Counted from the first letter of the stretch, positions 1-10,037 are shown. The stretch is DNA of 64,000 nucleotides from Flavobacterium ovatum (GCF_040703125.1 NZ_CP160035.1:4078001-4142000); one strand, 5' to 3'. The notes: generated by a model not told the origin, from the sequence alone. Translations and numbers: made by a program.

Positions 1-417
1 AGTGTTAAAGAAATGGGTTTTGCTGCACATTTTAGATACAACTGGATGGAACCCATAGTTTATAAATCAATTTTATACCTTCCTATTATGATTATTGGCG
101 GTGTGAATGTTCAAGATGTATTTATTGTCCATTTCATTAGTATTGCTATTGGACATCTCAATCATGCCAACATTGGATGGGATTATGGTTATCTAAAATA
201 CATACTCAACAACCCAAAAATGCACATTTGGCACCACAGCAAAAAGCTACCGAATAAATATGGTGTGAATTTTGGAATCTCATTAAGTCTTTGGGATTAT
301 TTATTTGGAACAAATTATATCCCTAGTGATGGGAAAAACATTGAATTGGGGTTTAAAAATGACCATCAATTCCCCCAAGATTTTTTAGAACAAGAACTTT
401 ATCCCTTAAAAAAATAA
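1..417 (+). CDS. Sterol desaturase / fatty acid hydroxylase family protein, 5'-truncated
   Basis: The reading frame is open from base 1, so this is the C-terminal part of a gene that begins outside the window. The visible 138 residues show the histidine clusters of the membrane fatty acid hydroxylase family: HLNHAN and then MHIWHHSKK, which are ligands of the di-iron centre, followed by NYGVNFG and a tail ending LYPLKK. Hydrophobic stretches before the histidines fit membrane segments. The family hydroxylates or desaturates lipids or sterol-like substrates at the membrane; the substrate cannot be told here. The next gene starts 62 bases downstream in the same direction, so it may be co-transcribed with the DUF547 gene. 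Confidence 0.85.
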   Translation, partial: SVKEMGFAAHFRYNWMEPIVYKSILYLPIMIIGGVNVQDVFIVHFISIAIGHLNHANIGWDYGYLKYILNNPKMHIWHHSKKLPNKYGVNFGISLSLWDYLFGTNYIPSDGKNIELGFKNDHQFPQDFLEQELYPLKK

Positions 418-479
418 GTTCATGGTGTCAGGAACATCAAAAAGCATCGTCTCTACTAACAAATAATTAAACTGTAATC

Positions 480-1238
480 ATGAAAAAGCTACTCCTAACA
501 CTATTATTAATACCGCTACTGTCCATGTGCAACAACCGCTCAAAAGCCGATAGCGCACCAGAACAAATTCCAATCAGCACTAATGAGGTAATAAAAGAGA
601 TAGATCACTCTAAATGGGATGCTTTATTGAAAAAACATGTTTCTGTATCAGGAAATGTCAACTACAAAGGTTTTCTTAAAGATAAAAGAGAATTGGAATC
701 CTACTTAGATGTTCTTGAAGCTAATACACCATCAAAATCTTGGAGTCGAAATGCAACTTTAGCGTATTGGATCAATGTTTATAATGCTTATACCGTAAAA
801 TTAATCGTTGACAATTATCCTGTAAAAAGCATCAAAGAAATCAGTAATCCTTGGGGTAAAAAATTCTTTACTCTAGGAGGAGAAAAATATAGTTTAGAAG
901 AAGTAGAACATAAAATACTTCGAAAAATGGGAGAACCTAGAATACATTTTGCTATTAATTGCGCCTCGTATTCTTGTCCAAATTTATTAAACGAAGCCTA
1001 TACTGAAGCTAAACTTAGTAAACAATTAGCCCAAGTTGCTAAAGATTTCATTAATGATAAAACTAAAAACACCATTACAACTTCAAGTATAGAAATCTCT
1101 GAAATTTTCAATTGGTTTGGTGGTGATTTCAAAACCAAAGGCTCTATAATTGATTTTCTAAACCAATACAGTACCGTAAAAATTAGTTCGAAAGCAAAAA
1201 CGTCTTTCAAAGACTATAACTGGAATTTAAATGAATAA
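480..1238 (+). CDS. DUF547 domain-containing lipoprotein
   Basis: This 252-residue protein begins with a hydrophobic signal ending in LLSMC, a plausible lipobox, so it is probably a lipoprotein. The DUF547 core covers about residues 95-185, with the WINVYNAYT segment and the hallmark HFAINCASYSCP near residues 158-169. The invariant Cys and His there resemble a thiol active site, but no reaction is established for the family. Its stop overlaps the start of the glycosyltransferase by 8 bases, which points to translational coupling. From memory, DUF547 genes recur next to TIGR04283 arsenosugar-type glycosyltransferases in Bacteroidota, so a role in that pathway is inferred only from context. 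Confidence 0.85.
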   Translation: MKKLLLTLLLIPLLSMCNNRSKADSAPEQIPISTNEVIKEIDHSKWDALLKKHVSVSGNVNYKGFLKDKRELESYLDVLEANTPSKSWSRNATLAYWINVYNAYTVKLIVDNYPVKSIKEISNPWGKKFFTLGGEKYSLEEVEHKILRKMGEPRIHFAINCASYSCPNLLNEAYTEAKLSKQLAQVAKDFINDKTKNTITTSSIEISEIFNWFGGDFKTKGSIIDFLNQYSTVKISSKAKTSFKDYNWNLNE

Positions 1239-1923
1239 AATTTCCATAATCATACCTATATATAATGAGGTTGAAAACATTCAATCCGCTTTAATGTATA
1301 TTGAACGTATGATTTCGAAAACTATTGGATATGAAATTATTATTGTCGACGGTGGCAGTACTGATGGTTCACAAGAAAAGATAAAACAATCTAAAACGAT
1401 TCGGTTTATCAATTCTCCAAAAGGCAGAGCCATTCAGATGAATGCTGGAGCAAAAGTTACCACAGGAACTATTTTATACTTTTTACATTGCGATAGTTTG
1501 CCTCCAGAAAATTTTGATTTATCTATTGTACAACAAATAGAAAAAGGCAATCAAGCAGGCTGTTTCCGAATGAAATTTGACTGGAATCATCCTGTTTTAT
1601 CTATTTCGCAATGGTTTACTAGATTCAATCACATTAGTTGTAGAGGCGGTGATCAATCCTTATTTGTGACTAAAGAGTTGTTCGATAGCATTAATGGTTT
1701 TGATGAAGCCTTTGTTATTTATGAAGACAACGAAATTATTAAACGATTGTATGCAAAAAAACAATTTGTGGTCATCCCACAATATGTGATTACATCGGCT
1801 AGAAAATATAAAAAAAATGGAGTTTGGCGTTTGCAATATCATTTTAGCATTATCCATCTCAAACGAAAAATGGGGCATTCAGTATCCAGTTTACAAACCT
1901 ATTACAGAAAAAACATTATCTAA
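1231..1923 (+). CDS. Family 2 glycosyltransferase, TIGR04283 arsenosugar-biosynthesis type
   Basis: This 230-residue GT-A fold enzyme has no membrane segments. It opens with ISIIIPIYNEVENI, has IIVDGGSTDGS near residue 40, a PKGRAIQMNAGA segment and FLHCDSLPP near residue 88, which takes the place of the DXD metal site. The PKGRA..MN..A pattern and the short length match the TIGR04283 family linked to arsenosugar biosynthesis. It would transfer a sugar or glycerol-type group in the cytoplasm; the actual acceptor is unknown. It overlaps the DUF547 gene by 8 bases and lies 16 bases before the next lipoprotein gene. The core arsenosugar genes arsM and arsS lie about 13 kb away on the other strand. 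Confidence 0.85.
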   Translation: MNKISIIIPIYNEVENIQSALMYIERMISKTIGYEIIIVDGGSTDGSQEKIKQSKTIRFINSPKGRAIQMNAGAKVTTGTILYFLHCDSLPPENFDLSIVQQIEKGNQAGCFRMKFDWNHPVLSISQWFTRFNHISCRGGDQSLFVTKELFDSINGFDEAFVIYEDNEIIKRLYAKKQFVVIPQYVITSARKYKKNGVWRLQYHFSIIHLKRKMGHSVSSLQTYYRKNII

Positions 1924-1939
1924 ATATTAAACACAAAAA

Positions 1940-2704
1940 ATGAATTTATTAAAACAATCAACGCTTTCAATTATTGTTCTAACTCTTAGTTTAACTGGAT
2001 GTAAAACCCCTCAAAAAGAAGAAAGTTTTGTTGAAAAATCCGAAAAAGCACATGAGAAAGAAATATTTAACAATCAGGAAGCGGTGCAATTTGATATAAA
2101 AATAGAGTTTGGAGGTACAGAAAGAATGGATGCGACCATGACTTTATTGACCAATTCTAGTAAAGGTTTGATTGAATTCAAAAATGGTTCTAAAATTATT
2201 TATAATAAAGACCAAGTGTTTTATTCGCCTGATGTACCTTCAGAAAAATCAGTTCGTTTTGATGCTTATACTTGGGCTTACTTTTTTATGTTTCCAAATA
2301 AAATGAGCGATGGAGGAACCATTTGGAATCCTTACGAAAACCCTGCGACCAATAAAGAGCAGTTCGAAACTCAAAAATTAACCTTTGAATCAGGAATAGG
2401 AGATGCTCCCGATGATTGGTATGTAGTCTATAGTAATACAGAAACGCATTTGATTGAGCAATTAGCCTACATTGTTACTGCAAAATCAAAAAAAGAAGAA
2501 GCTGAAAAAGAACCACACGGAATTCAATACAAAGATTTTCAAACTGTCAATGGAATTCCAATCGCCACTAAATGGCAATTTTGTTCTTGGAATGAAAAAG
2601 ATGAATTTGGAGAAACTATTGGAAACGCCAACCTTTCAAATATTAAATTTATTAGCGTCGAACCAGACACTTTTACGCCTGGAAAAGATTTCAAAACGAT
2701 TTAA
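1940..2704 (+). CDS. Lipoprotein of unknown function (DUF6503-like)
   Basis: This 254-residue protein has a signal peptide ending in LSLTGC, a clear lipobox, so it should be lipid-anchored in the envelope. The body is soluble and mixed, with features such as FDIKIEFGG, YNKDQVFYSPD and a C-terminal GIPIATKWQF segment. This is the style of the LolA/DUF6503-like outer-membrane lipoproteins common in Flavobacteria. I do not recognise a catalytic motif. It sits between the glycosyltransferase and the FAD oxidoreductase on the same strand, with 16 and 41 base gaps, so it is probably in one operon with them. The family name is a tentative reading. Confidence 0.7.
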   Translation: MNLLKQSTLSIIVLTLSLTGCKTPQKEESFVEKSEKAHEKEIFNNQEAVQFDIKIEFGGTERMDATMTLLTNSSKGLIEFKNGSKIIYNKDQVFYSPDVPSEKSVRFDAYTWAYFFMFPNKMSDGGTIWNPYENPATNKEQFETQKLTFESGIGDAPDDWYVVYSNTETHLIEQLAYIVTAKSKKEEAEKEPHGIQYKDFQTVNGIPIATKWQFCSWNEKDEFGETIGNANLSNIKFISVEPDTFTPGKDFKTI

Positions 2705-2745
2705 GTATTTTCAAAAACGAGTTTTCATTTTTAATACCACAACTT

Positions 2746-4047
2746 ATGAAACATATTGTAATCATCGGAAACGGAATATCTGGAGTTACTCTGGCTCGAT
2801 TCATTCGAAAAAAATCAGAGGCTAAAATCTCCATCATCTCTTCAGAAGCGAACTATTTCTTTTCACGCACAGCTTTGATGTATGTGTTTATGGGACATAT
2901 GAAATTTGAACACACGCAACCCTACGAAAATGATTTTTGGGAGAAAAACAATATTGACTTAATTCATAAAACAGTTACTCAAGTTTTTCCAAAAGAAAAA
3001 TCAATTGTAATAGAAGGTAATACTGTCATGAAATTTGACAAATTAGTGATTGCTACAGGCTCTAAATCTAATAAATTTGGCTGGCCAGGACAAGATTTAA
3101 AAGGTGTAACAGGCTTGTATCATAAACAAGATCTAGAAAACCTAGAACAATGGGCTTCAACTACTCAAAGAGCTGTAATTGTAGGTGGTGGCTTAATAGG
3201 AATTGAACTCGCTGAAATGTTGCGCGCTCGCAATATCGAAGTTACTTTTTTGGTTCGTGAAAAAAGTTTTTGGGATGGTGTTTTGCCTTTCGGCGAAAGC
3301 CAAATGATTAATCGTCATATTCTAGAACATCATATTGATTTGCGACTAGAAACGAGTTTAAAAGAAATTATTTCAGACGAAAATGGCAATGCCAAAGCCA
3401 TTATTACAGACAAAGACGAAACTATTGAATGCCAAATTGTAGGCTTAACAGCTGGCGTTTCTCCTAATGTTGATTTCTTGAAAGAATCAGGAATAGAACT
3501 AGGTCGTGGCGTAAAAGTCAATCGCTTTTTAGAAACCAATCACAAAGATATTTACGCCATTGGTGATTGTGCTGAACAAAACGAAGCCATTGGTGAACGA
3601 AGAGCTATAGAAGCCGTTTGGTACACAGGAAGAATGATGGGAGAAACGTTAGCACAAACATTAACTGGTACTCCTACGGAATACAAACCAGGACACTGGT
3701 TCAATTCGGCTAAATTTTTAGATATCGAGTATCAAACGTATGGTTGGGTTTGGGCAAAGCCAAAGGAAAACGAAACACAATTTTACTGGGAACATAAAGA
3801 CGGAAAGAAAGCCATCCGAATTGCTTTTGATAAAACAACCAGACAATTTATAGGTCTAAATACTTTCGGGATTCGAATGAGGCATGCCTTTTTTGATAAA
3901 GTCCTTTCTGAAAGCAAAACCGTTGATTATGTCATTGATCACTTAGCTGAAGCCAATTTTGATCCTGAATTTTATAACTCCTATAAAAAAGAAATCCAAA
4001 AAGAATTCACCAACCAATGTGTGGGACTTAAAACCGAATCAATATGA
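2746..4047 (+). CDS. NAD(P)/FAD-dependent oxidoreductase
   Basis: This 433-residue flavoprotein belongs to the pyridine nucleotide-disulfide oxidoreductase class I/NDH-2-like group. The FAD-binding GNGISG motif is at residues 7-12, a second Rossmann motif (VGGGLIG) near residue 146 should bind NAD(P)H, and YAIGDCAE near residue 270 is the C-terminal FAD contact. No redox-active CxxC disulfide is visible. Its last four bases overlap the start of the polyferredoxin membrane protein, a strong sign of coupled expression and perhaps of an electron path from NAD(P)H through FAD to Fe-S clusters in the membrane. The substrate is unknown. The start is the ATG after a 41-base gap. Confidence 0.85.
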   Translation: MKHIVIIGNGISGVTLARFIRKKSEAKISIISSEANYFFSRTALMYVFMGHMKFEHTQPYENDFWEKNNIDLIHKTVTQVFPKEKSIVIEGNTVMKFDKLVIATGSKSNKFGWPGQDLKGVTGLYHKQDLENLEQWASTTQRAVIVGGGLIGIELAEMLRARNIEVTFLVREKSFWDGVLPFGESQMINRHILEHHIDLRLETSLKEIISDENGNAKAIITDKDETIECQIVGLTAGVSPNVDFLKESGIELGRGVKVNRFLETNHKDIYAIGDCAEQNEAIGERRAIEAVWYTGRMMGETLAQTLTGTPTEYKPGHWFNSAKFLDIEYQTYGWVWAKPKENETQFYWEHKDGKKAIRIAFDKTTRQFIGLNTFGIRMRHAFFDKVLSESKTVDYVIDHLAEANFDPEFYNSYKKEIQKEFTNQCVGLKTESI

Positions 4048-5636
4048 GCAAATCAGTAAAAAATATATCCGTCGCTTCTCACGAAAACTCAACCTTAGAC
4101 GGCTTGCAAAAAACAGGAATAGCAATAGGACTCCTTGGACTTTTCATCATGGCACTAGCGCTTTTGAATGTTGAGTTTCCCAACAAAGAAATTTGGTTGA
4201 CTATTTCCATAGTCTCTATTTTTTCAGGAATCATTTTATATGCCAATAGAACATATTTGAATAGTCCAGAAGGCATCAAAAACAACCATGTTTGGACCTC
4301 AAATTTGACACACAAAGGAACAATTGCATGGATGGTTGGACTAATTCTGACCTCTTTTTATGTGGTTTTATATTGGTTTCCACAATATTTAGGACTCAAT
4401 GAAAACGGTGGTACAAATACTGGAATAGTTGGCTTTTTTGATCCTTTGAGCTTGATTTTGAACGGAAAACCTGCCAGTCAATGGTTTGTCTATGGAACTT
4501 TATATACTATTGCTATTCTGGGTCTAGGATACAAATTCATTTTAAAATACCGCCATAATAAATACCAATTGGTTCGTACCATTTCGGTTATGTTTTTCCA
4601 ATTGGGTTTTGCCTTTTTAATCCCCGAAATTCTAGAAAAACTAAACCCTGAGAAAGCCTATTTTGCTAAAGATTTGAAAAATATGTGGCCATTAAATTAT
4701 TACTTTTTTGACGAGTGGCATTTAAAAAATATGCTTGACGGAGGGAATTTAGGTTTGTTCATGCTTATTTTTGGAGTGGCTTTGATTTTTATCATCTCCC
4801 CTATTCTGACTTATTTCTATGGAAAACGTTGGTATTGCTCTTGGGTTTGTGGGTGTGGTGGATTGGCAGAAACTGCTGGAGATTCTTTCCGTCATTTGAG
4901 CGACAACTCAGTTAAAGCATGGAAAATTGAGCGTTGGATGATTCATTTGGTACTTGTGTTTTCATTTGTTAGTACTATAGCAGTGATTTTTACATTTCTC
5001 TCGAATAATCCTGGAATGAGTTTTATAACTAAAGACCAATTTGTTTGGGGAATCGTAATTTTTCTAGGGATTTTCACCTCTGCTTTATATTTTTTCAAAA
5101 GAAAAGAAATGGATATCGATGCGGTTTATACGATGCTTACTTTAGTTGCTATTATGGTTTTGGCTCTTTTGATGAATTATTTTTCAGGCAACCAAAACAT
5201 CTTCTTTATGGACAGTTATAAAATGAGAGAATGGTATGGTTTTGCGATTGGAGCTGCTTTTAGTGGTGTAATAGGTGTAGGTTTCTACCCAATTATGGGG
5301 AATCGTGTTTGGTGTCGTTTTGGTTGCCCTATGGCGGCTGTTTTAGGATTACAACAACGATTATTTTCTAAATTCAGAATCACGACTAATGGTGGTCAAT
5401 GCATCTCTTGTGGAAACTGTTCTACTTATTGTGAAATGGGAATCGATGTGAGAGCTTATGCTCAAAAAGGCGAAAATATTGTTCGTTCATCATGTGTGGG
5501 TTGTGGAATTTGTGCTGCAGTCTGTCCTCGTGGGGTTCTAAAGTTAGAAAATGATACTCCCGCTGGTCGAATTAATGCGAATGAAATATTGCTTGGAAAT
5601 GATGTAGATTTGATGGATTTGATTAATCAAAAATAA
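4044..5636 (+). CDS. NapH/NosR-like 4Fe-4S polyferredoxin membrane protein
   Basis: This 530-residue protein has about eight to ten hydrophobic segments. Two membrane-proximal cysteine motifs, WYCSWVCGCGG (near residue 264) and WCRFGCP (near residue 425), are typical of the NapH/CcoG/NosR group. The C-terminus carries a ferredoxin domain with CISCGNCSTYCEMG and SCVGCGICAAVCPRG, giving two [4Fe-4S] clusters. Such proteins pass electrons between the quinone pool and a periplasmic or membrane partner. It overlaps the upstream FAD oxidoreductase by four bases. The terminal reductase is not in the window, so its electron acceptor is unknown. Confidence 0.88.
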   Translation: MSKSVKNISVASHENSTLDGLQKTGIAIGLLGLFIMALALLNVEFPNKEIWLTISIVSIFSGIILYANRTYLNSPEGIKNNHVWTSNLTHKGTIAWMVGLILTSFYVVLYWFPQYLGLNENGGTNTGIVGFFDPLSLILNGKPASQWFVYGTLYTIAILGLGYKFILKYRHNKYQLVRTISVMFFQLGFAFLIPEILEKLNPEKAYFAKDLKNMWPLNYYFFDEWHLKNMLDGGNLGLFMLIFGVALIFIISPILTYFYGKRWYCSWVCGCGGLAETAGDSFRHLSDNSVKAWKIERWMIHLVLVFSFVSTIAVIFTFLSNNPGMSFITKDQFVWGIVIFLGIFTSALYFFKRKEMDIDAVYTMLTLVAIMVLALLMNYFSGNQNIFFMDSYKMREWYGFAIGAAFSGVIGVGFYPIMGNRVWCRFGCPMAAVLGLQQRLFSKFRITTNGGQCISCGNCSTYCEMGIDVRAYAQKGENIVRSSCVGCGICAAVCPRGVLKLENDTPAGRINANEILLGNDVDLMDLINQK

Positions 5637-5765
5637 AAAAAGTCGCCAAGACCCGAGCGATAGCGAACTGACGAAGTAATTTCACGAATTTTAAAATTAA
5701 ATAATTGTTATTCGAAATAAAACAGGAATAAAAATTGAATTGTAATTTTTATAATACTTTGCGAA

Positions 5766-5911
5766 AGGTCGCTCCTATGGAGCTTATTTTTAAAACATTA
5801 ATCAATCCTACAATCAATATTTCCCGATGGGACTAAAAAGAACTCCGATAGGAGTTAACTGTTTGAAGTGATTAATGTTTATGCGAGTATCTAGCTCCCT
5901 AGGAGCGACCT
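5766..5911. repeat. Palindromic intergenic repeat (GGTCGCTCC type)
   Basis: Two 19-base arms at 5766-5784 and 5893-5911 are reverse complements with one mismatch; the left arm reads AGGTCGCTCCTATGGAGCT. A second short hairpin, AACTCCGATAGGAGTT, lies inside at 5841-5856. The whole can fold into a cruciform-like structure and fills much of the gap between 5636 and 6111. It looks like a dispersed Flavobacterium-type intergenic repeat rather than a regulatory site. No coding potential is seen. Confidence 0.7.
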
Positions 5912-6005
5912 GTTTGTTTGGTATATTCCACTAATTGAAGTTGTAGAAGTATTTTTTTTATTTGCACAATTTTGCGTGAAGGAAAGTCCCGAAGTGTCGG
6001 GAGAA

Positions 6006-6044
6006 AATCCTTTTTTGGGGCTTTTTCTGCCCCAAAAAAGATTG
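6006..6044. repeat. Hairpin repeat, copy 1
   Basis: An 11-base perfect inverted repeat (CTTTTTTGGGG with CCCCAAAAAAG, 6010-6020 and 6030-6040) sits in a 39-base block. The same block occurs again, base for base, at 49064-49102. The stretch can be read through from a start at 5976 in the frame of the following gene, but the repeat indicates non-coding DNA and a later start for that gene. Confidence 0.65.
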
Positions 6045-6110
6045 AAGCGTCGGGAGCCTGACCCGCTTTTTCAACGTTCCGATAGCTATCGGGAGCCTAA
6101 AATTCATACA

Positions 6111-6503
6111 ATGGTAAAAGGATTATTTTTTCTAGTTTTAATCACGGTTTTTGGAACTTCAGAACAGAAGAAGTATTCCAAAAACTATTTCCCTAATGGC
6201 AATATACAATCCGAAGGTTGGTTAAACCAAAACGATAAAGTTGATTATTGGTTTTACTATTATGAAAACGGTTCCAAAAAAGAAGAAGGTCATTATCTTA
6301 AAAACCATAAAGAAAAATGGTGGATTTACTACAACGTAGAAAAAGAAATAATTAGAAAAACAGAATACAAAAATGACAAGCCAGACGGACTTTCCATAGT
6401 CTATAAATCCGGAAATATTATTAAAGCTGAAAAATACAAAATGGGTATCAAAATAAACGAATGGAACACCCTATTGGATTACCAAAAAGACCCTAATAAA
6501 TGA
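6111..6503 (+). CDS. MORN/YwqK-type repeat protein
   Basis: The likely start is the ATG at 6111. It gives 130 residues beginning with a short hydrophobic signal-like segment (MVKGLFFLVLITVFG); the frame is open further upstream but runs through the repeat at 6006-6044. The body has about four MORN-variant units (YFPNGNIQSEGW, YYENGSKKEEGHY, and so on), as in proteins annotated as YwqK family. These are structural repeats and the antitoxin label often attached to them is not supported here. It overlaps the next glycosyltransferase by four bases, so it is coupled to the glycan cluster. Confidence 0.75.
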   Translation: MVKGLFFLVLITVFGTSEQKKYSKNYFPNGNIQSEGWLNQNDKVDYWFYYYENGSKKEEGHYLKNHKEKWWIYYNVEKEIIRKTEYKNDKPDGLSIVYKSGNIIKAEKYKMGIKINEWNTLLDYQKDPNK

Positions 6504-7189
6504 ACACAATAGTTGTAATTATACCCGCTTTCAATGAAGAAAAAGCCATTGGTCATGTCATCAATGAAATCCCTAATATAGTTAGAGAAATCATTGTGGT
6601 AAACAACAACTCCAATGACAATACCGTTTTAGTAGCTCAAAAAGCGGGTGCAACCGTTTTATCCGAAAATAAAAAAGGATACGGCTATGCTTGTTTGAAA
6701 GGTTTAGAATATCTCGCCCAAAAAGAAACGAAACCCGATATTGTCGTTTTCTTAGATGGAGATTTTTCAGATTATCCGGAAGAATTGACTAAAATTGTCG
6801 GCCCTATTATCGAAGACAATATCGATTTTGTTATTGGGGCTAGAGTTGCTGCTTTACGTGAAAAATATTCCATGACACCACAACAAATTTTCGGGAATTG
6901 GCTAGCTACTTTTTTGATGAAAATGTTTTTTAAAGCTAATTTTTCCGATTTAGGTCCCTTTAGAGCTATTAAATACAAAAAATTGTTAGCTTTGAAAATG
7001 GAGGACCAAACTTATGGTTGGACGGTAGAAATGCAATTGAAAGTTCTCAAACAAAAAATGTCTTACGTAGAAATTCCGGTGCGCTATAAAAACCGAATTG
7101 GAGTTTCAAAAGTCTCTGGAACCGTAAAAGGAACTGTTATGGCTGGCATCAAAATCATAGGTTGGATTTTTAAATATACCTTCAAATAA
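6500..7189 (+). CDS. Family 2 glycosyltransferase (DPM/Ppm-like)
   Basis: This 229-residue enzyme starts with VVIIPAFNEEKAIG and has VNNNSNDNT near residue 35 and the metal-binding VVFLDGDFSDYPEE near residue 80. It matches the dolichyl- or polyprenyl-phosphate sugar synthase branch of GT2 and lacks the membrane anchor some members carry. Such enzymes load a hexose onto a polyprenyl phosphate carrier on the cytoplasmic side. The GT-C mannosyltransferase-like gene two positions downstream would be a natural user of that product. It overlaps the MORN-protein gene by four bases and lies four bases before the next glycosyltransferase. The sugar specificity is inferred from context only. Confidence 0.85.
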   Translation: MNTIVVIIPAFNEEKAIGHVINEIPNIVREIIVVNNNSNDNTVLVAQKAGATVLSENKKGYGYACLKGLEYLAQKETKPDIVVFLDGDFSDYPEELTKIVGPIIEDNIDFVIGARVAALREKYSMTPQQIFGNWLATFLMKMFFKANFSDLGPFRAIKYKKLLALKMEDQTYGWTVEMQLKVLKQKMSYVEIPVRYKNRIGVSKVSGTVKGTVMAGIKIIGWIFKYTFK

Positions 7190-7193
7190 TTCT

Positions 7194-8675
7194 ATGTTAT
7201 CACTTTATTATATTATTTTATTCCTTTACTGTTTATCAATTGTATTGATATTCTTTTATGGATTATCACAGTTCAACTTGTTGCTTAATTATTTAAAAAG
7301 CAAAAAAAAGAACGACGATAGTCCTCAATACAATTTTGAAAACGGCGATAGTTTCCCTAAAGTCACTATTCAATTACCTTTATACAACGAAAAATACGTT
7401 GTAGAACGTCTGTTGCGAACTATAGCTCAAATGGATTACCCTAGAGAACAACTCGAAATCCAAGTACTGGACGACAGTACAGACGATAGTGTTATAGTTA
7501 CCAAACAGTTAATTAATGAATTAGCACAATCTGGTTTAGACATCAAGCACATTACTCGTTCTAACAGAAAGGGTTATAAGGCAGGAGCATTAAAAGAAGG
7601 TTTGGCTGTAGCCAAAGGGGAATTAATCGCCATATTTGACGCTGATTTTGTTCCTCAGAAAAACTGGTTATTTCAAACGATTCCTTACTTTAAGGACCTT
7701 CAAATTGGTGTAGTTCAAACCCGTTGGGGACATTTGAACCGCAACTATTCGATCTTGACAAAAATACAAGCTTTTGCACTTGACGCACATTTTACTTTAG
7801 AACAAGTAGGACGTAATTCTCAATCACATTTTATCAATTTTAATGGAACAGCTGGAGTTTGGCGTAAATCCTGTATTCTGGATGCTGGAAACTGGCAAAG
7901 TGATACTTTAACCGAAGACTTGGATTTGAGCTACCGTGCGCAACTCAAAAACTGGAAATTCAAATACCTAGAAAATGTAGAAACTCCTGCCGAATTACCA
8001 GCAATTATTAGTGCGGCTCGTTCACAGCAATTCCGATGGAACAAAGGTGGAGCTGAAAATTTTAGTAAAAATGCCAAAAGGGTTCTGCAATCAAATACTA
8101 TCGGATTTAAAACTAAAGCACATGGAGTTTTACATTTATTGAATAGCTCGATGTTTATGGCTATTTTTGTGATGTCCGTTTTGAGTATTCCGGTTTTGTA
8201 CATCAAACAGGCATTTCCTCAATTTCATTTGTTGTTTAATTTTCTGTTATTTTTTATTATCACCTCGGTTTTGTTCTTTATCAGTTATTGGGTGACCTAT
8301 AAAAATATTCATGGAGGAGGTTTTCAAAATTTCCTGCAATATTGCGGGTTGTTTATCACCTTTTATACCATAGCTATGGGATTTTCTTTTCACAATACTA
8401 TTGCAGTATTAGAAGGTTTATGTGGCAAGAAAAGTGAATTTGTGCGAACGCCTAAATTAAACATCGAAGGCCTCAAAGATAAATGGAAACAAAATAGTTA
8501 TTTGACAAAAAAGATCTCTAAAAATGTTTTTTTTGAAGGTCTATTGATGTTTTATTTTTTCTTTGGTATTTATAGTGCTTTTTACTTAGTGGATTATAGC
8601 TTGCTTTTTTTACATCTGATGTTAGCTGTAGGTTATGGTTACGTTTTTTTTCAGTCCATAGTCGCCCCTAAATGA
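7194..8675 (+). CDS. Processive-type membrane glycosyltransferase, GT2
   Basis: This 493-residue protein has one N-terminal membrane segment, a GT-A domain (about residues 55-290) and four to five C-terminal membrane segments. The catalytic set of the cellulose synthase/CslA-like branch is visible: QLPLYNE, LDDSTDD, FDADF near residue 143, TEDLD near residue 240, and QQFRWNKGG near residue 278, which corresponds to the QxxRW-type motif. Enzymes of this type make beta-linked glucans or mannans, or glycolipids, at the inner membrane. It overlaps the next gene by four bases. The product is unknown; a mannan-like product is suggested by the GT-C and GH113-like neighbours. Confidence 0.88.
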   Translation: MLSLYYIILFLYCLSIVLIFFYGLSQFNLLLNYLKSKKKNDDSPQYNFENGDSFPKVTIQLPLYNEKYVVERLLRTIAQMDYPREQLEIQVLDDSTDDSVIVTKQLINELAQSGLDIKHITRSNRKGYKAGALKEGLAVAKGELIAIFDADFVPQKNWLFQTIPYFKDLQIGVVQTRWGHLNRNYSILTKIQAFALDAHFTLEQVGRNSQSHFINFNGTAGVWRKSCILDAGNWQSDTLTEDLDLSYRAQLKNWKFKYLENVETPAELPAIISAARSQQFRWNKGGAENFSKNAKRVLQSNTIGFKTKAHGVLHLLNSSMFMAIFVMSVLSIPVLYIKQAFPQFHLLFNFLLFFIITSVLFFISYWVTYKNIHGGGFQNFLQYCGLFITFYTIAMGFSFHNTIAVLEGLCGKKSEFVRTPKLNIEGLKDKWKQNSYLTKKISKNVFFEGLLMFYFFFGIYSAFYLVDYSLLFLHLMLAVGYGYVFFQSIVAPK

Positions 8676-10033
8676 TAATCCCCACCTTACATACTATCAA
8701 AACAGTTATTTATCTATTGATAAGTATATTTCTGTATGGGTATTTAGGTTATGAACTGGAGCGAACCGAGTTTGTGCCCCTACTAGTTAGTTTTACTACT
8801 TTGTTTTTTTGTACTTATCAAATGATTCAATTGCAAAAGCACAATATTTCGTTTCTTATTGGCATCAGCTTTGCCATTAGAATAAGTTTATTAAATGTTA
8901 TTCCCAATTTATCACAAGATTATTTTCGCTTTATATGGGACGGAAGATTGCTATTAGAAGGCCTCAACCCTTATTTATACTTACCCGATAATCTCATAAA
9001 CCAATCAAATTTTTCGATTGCTAATGCTAAGGTTTTGTATGACGGTATGGGAAGTTTGAGTTCAGGGCATTATTCTAATTACCCTCCCATCAACCAATTT
9101 TTATTTGCTCTAGCAGCATTTTTTAGTAATAATACTATTGATGGGGCAGTAATAGGAATGCGACTCATTACTATCCTTGCTGATTTAGGGACTTTATTTT
9201 TTGGACTCAAACTATTAAGACGTTTAGGGATAGATAAACATCGCATTTTCTGGTATTTACTGAATCCTTTAGTCATTTTAGAACTGACCGGCAATTTGCA
9301 TTTTGAAGGTGTTATGCTTTTCTTTTTGGTGTGGAGCATGTATCTATTGTACAAAAGAAAATGGAAAACTGCCGCATTAATTTTGGCTTTATCTATTTCA
9401 ACTAAATTATTGCCCTTACTTTTACTTCCTTTATTTTTTCAAAAAATAGGTTGGAAAAAAATCATTCCTTTTTACAGTATCGTTATTGGGATTAACCTAT
9501 TGCTATTCTTGCCTTTTCTCTCTCCTGAATTGATTCAGAATTACACCGAAACCATTGGGTTGTGGTTTACTAATTTTGAGTTTAATGCCAGTATTTATTA
9601 CCTCATTAGAGAAATAGGTTTTTGGATCACAGGCTACAATATTATTCAGATGACAGGGAAAATAATTCCAATTTGTATGGTTCTTTTTATTCTATACCAA
9701 AGTTTTATAGGAAAGAACAAAACCACTGTTCAACTCTTCCAAAGTTTTTTATTAGTGCTTACAGTTTACTTTTTGACGAGTACCACAGTGCATCCTTGGT
9801 ACATTATAAATCTTGTAGTCATTGGAATATTCACCTCCTTTAACTTTCCTATAATTTGGAGTCTAACAGTTATTTTAAGCTATAGTGCCTATAACAATAT
9901 TGAGTTCAAAGAGAATTTTTGGTTAATTGGATTAGAATACCTCATTTTGATTTTATATATAATTTATGAAGTCCGTGGTAATTTTCATTTCAAAAAATCA
10001 GTATATTTGAATAAATCAACCACTGAACGTTAA
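8672..10033 (+). CDS. GT-C polyprenyl-phosphomannose-dependent mannosyltransferase-like membrane protein
   Basis: This 453-residue protein has around ten to twelve hydrophobic segments. Its first periplasmic loop contains [17 protein letters not shown] near residue 90, with the Asp-rich signature of GT-C enzymes, followed by LNPYLYLPD and later [10 protein letters not shown], as in the GT87/DUF2029-like mannosyltransferases. These use a lipid-linked sugar on the outer face of the membrane. Its start overlaps the preceding glycosyltransferase stop (four bases) and the sigma factor starts four bases after its own stop. The donor could be the product of the Ppm-like enzyme at 6500. Substrate assignment is inference. 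Confidence 0.75.
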   Translation: MIIPTLHTIKTVIYLLISIFLYGYLGYELERTEFVPLLVSFTTLFFCTYQMIQLQKHNISFLIGISFAIRISLLNVIPNLSQDYFRFIWDGRLLLEGLNPYLYLPDNLINQSNFSIANAKVLYDGMGSLSSGHYSNYPPINQFLFALAAFFSNNTIDGAVIGMRLITILADLGTLFFGLKLLRRLGIDKHRIFWYLLNPLVILELTGNLHFEGVMLFFLVWSMYLLYKRKWKTAALILALSISTKLLPLLLLPLFFQKIGWKKIIPFYSIVIGINLLLFLPFLSPELIQNYTETIGLWFTNFEFNASIYYLIREIGFWITGYNIIQMTGKIIPICMVLFILYQSFIGKNKTTVQLFQSFLLVLTVYFLTSTTVHPWYIINLVVIGIFTSFNFPIIWSLTVILSYSAYNNIEFKENFWLIGLEYLILILYIIYEVRGNFHFKKSVYLNKSTTER

Positions 10034-10037
10034 TTAA

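Noticed and set aside
5976-6110. N-terminal extension of the MORN-type protein
   Set aside because: The extension crosses a hairpin repeat that recurs elsewhere as non-coding DNA; the ATG at 6111 begins a signal-like segment.
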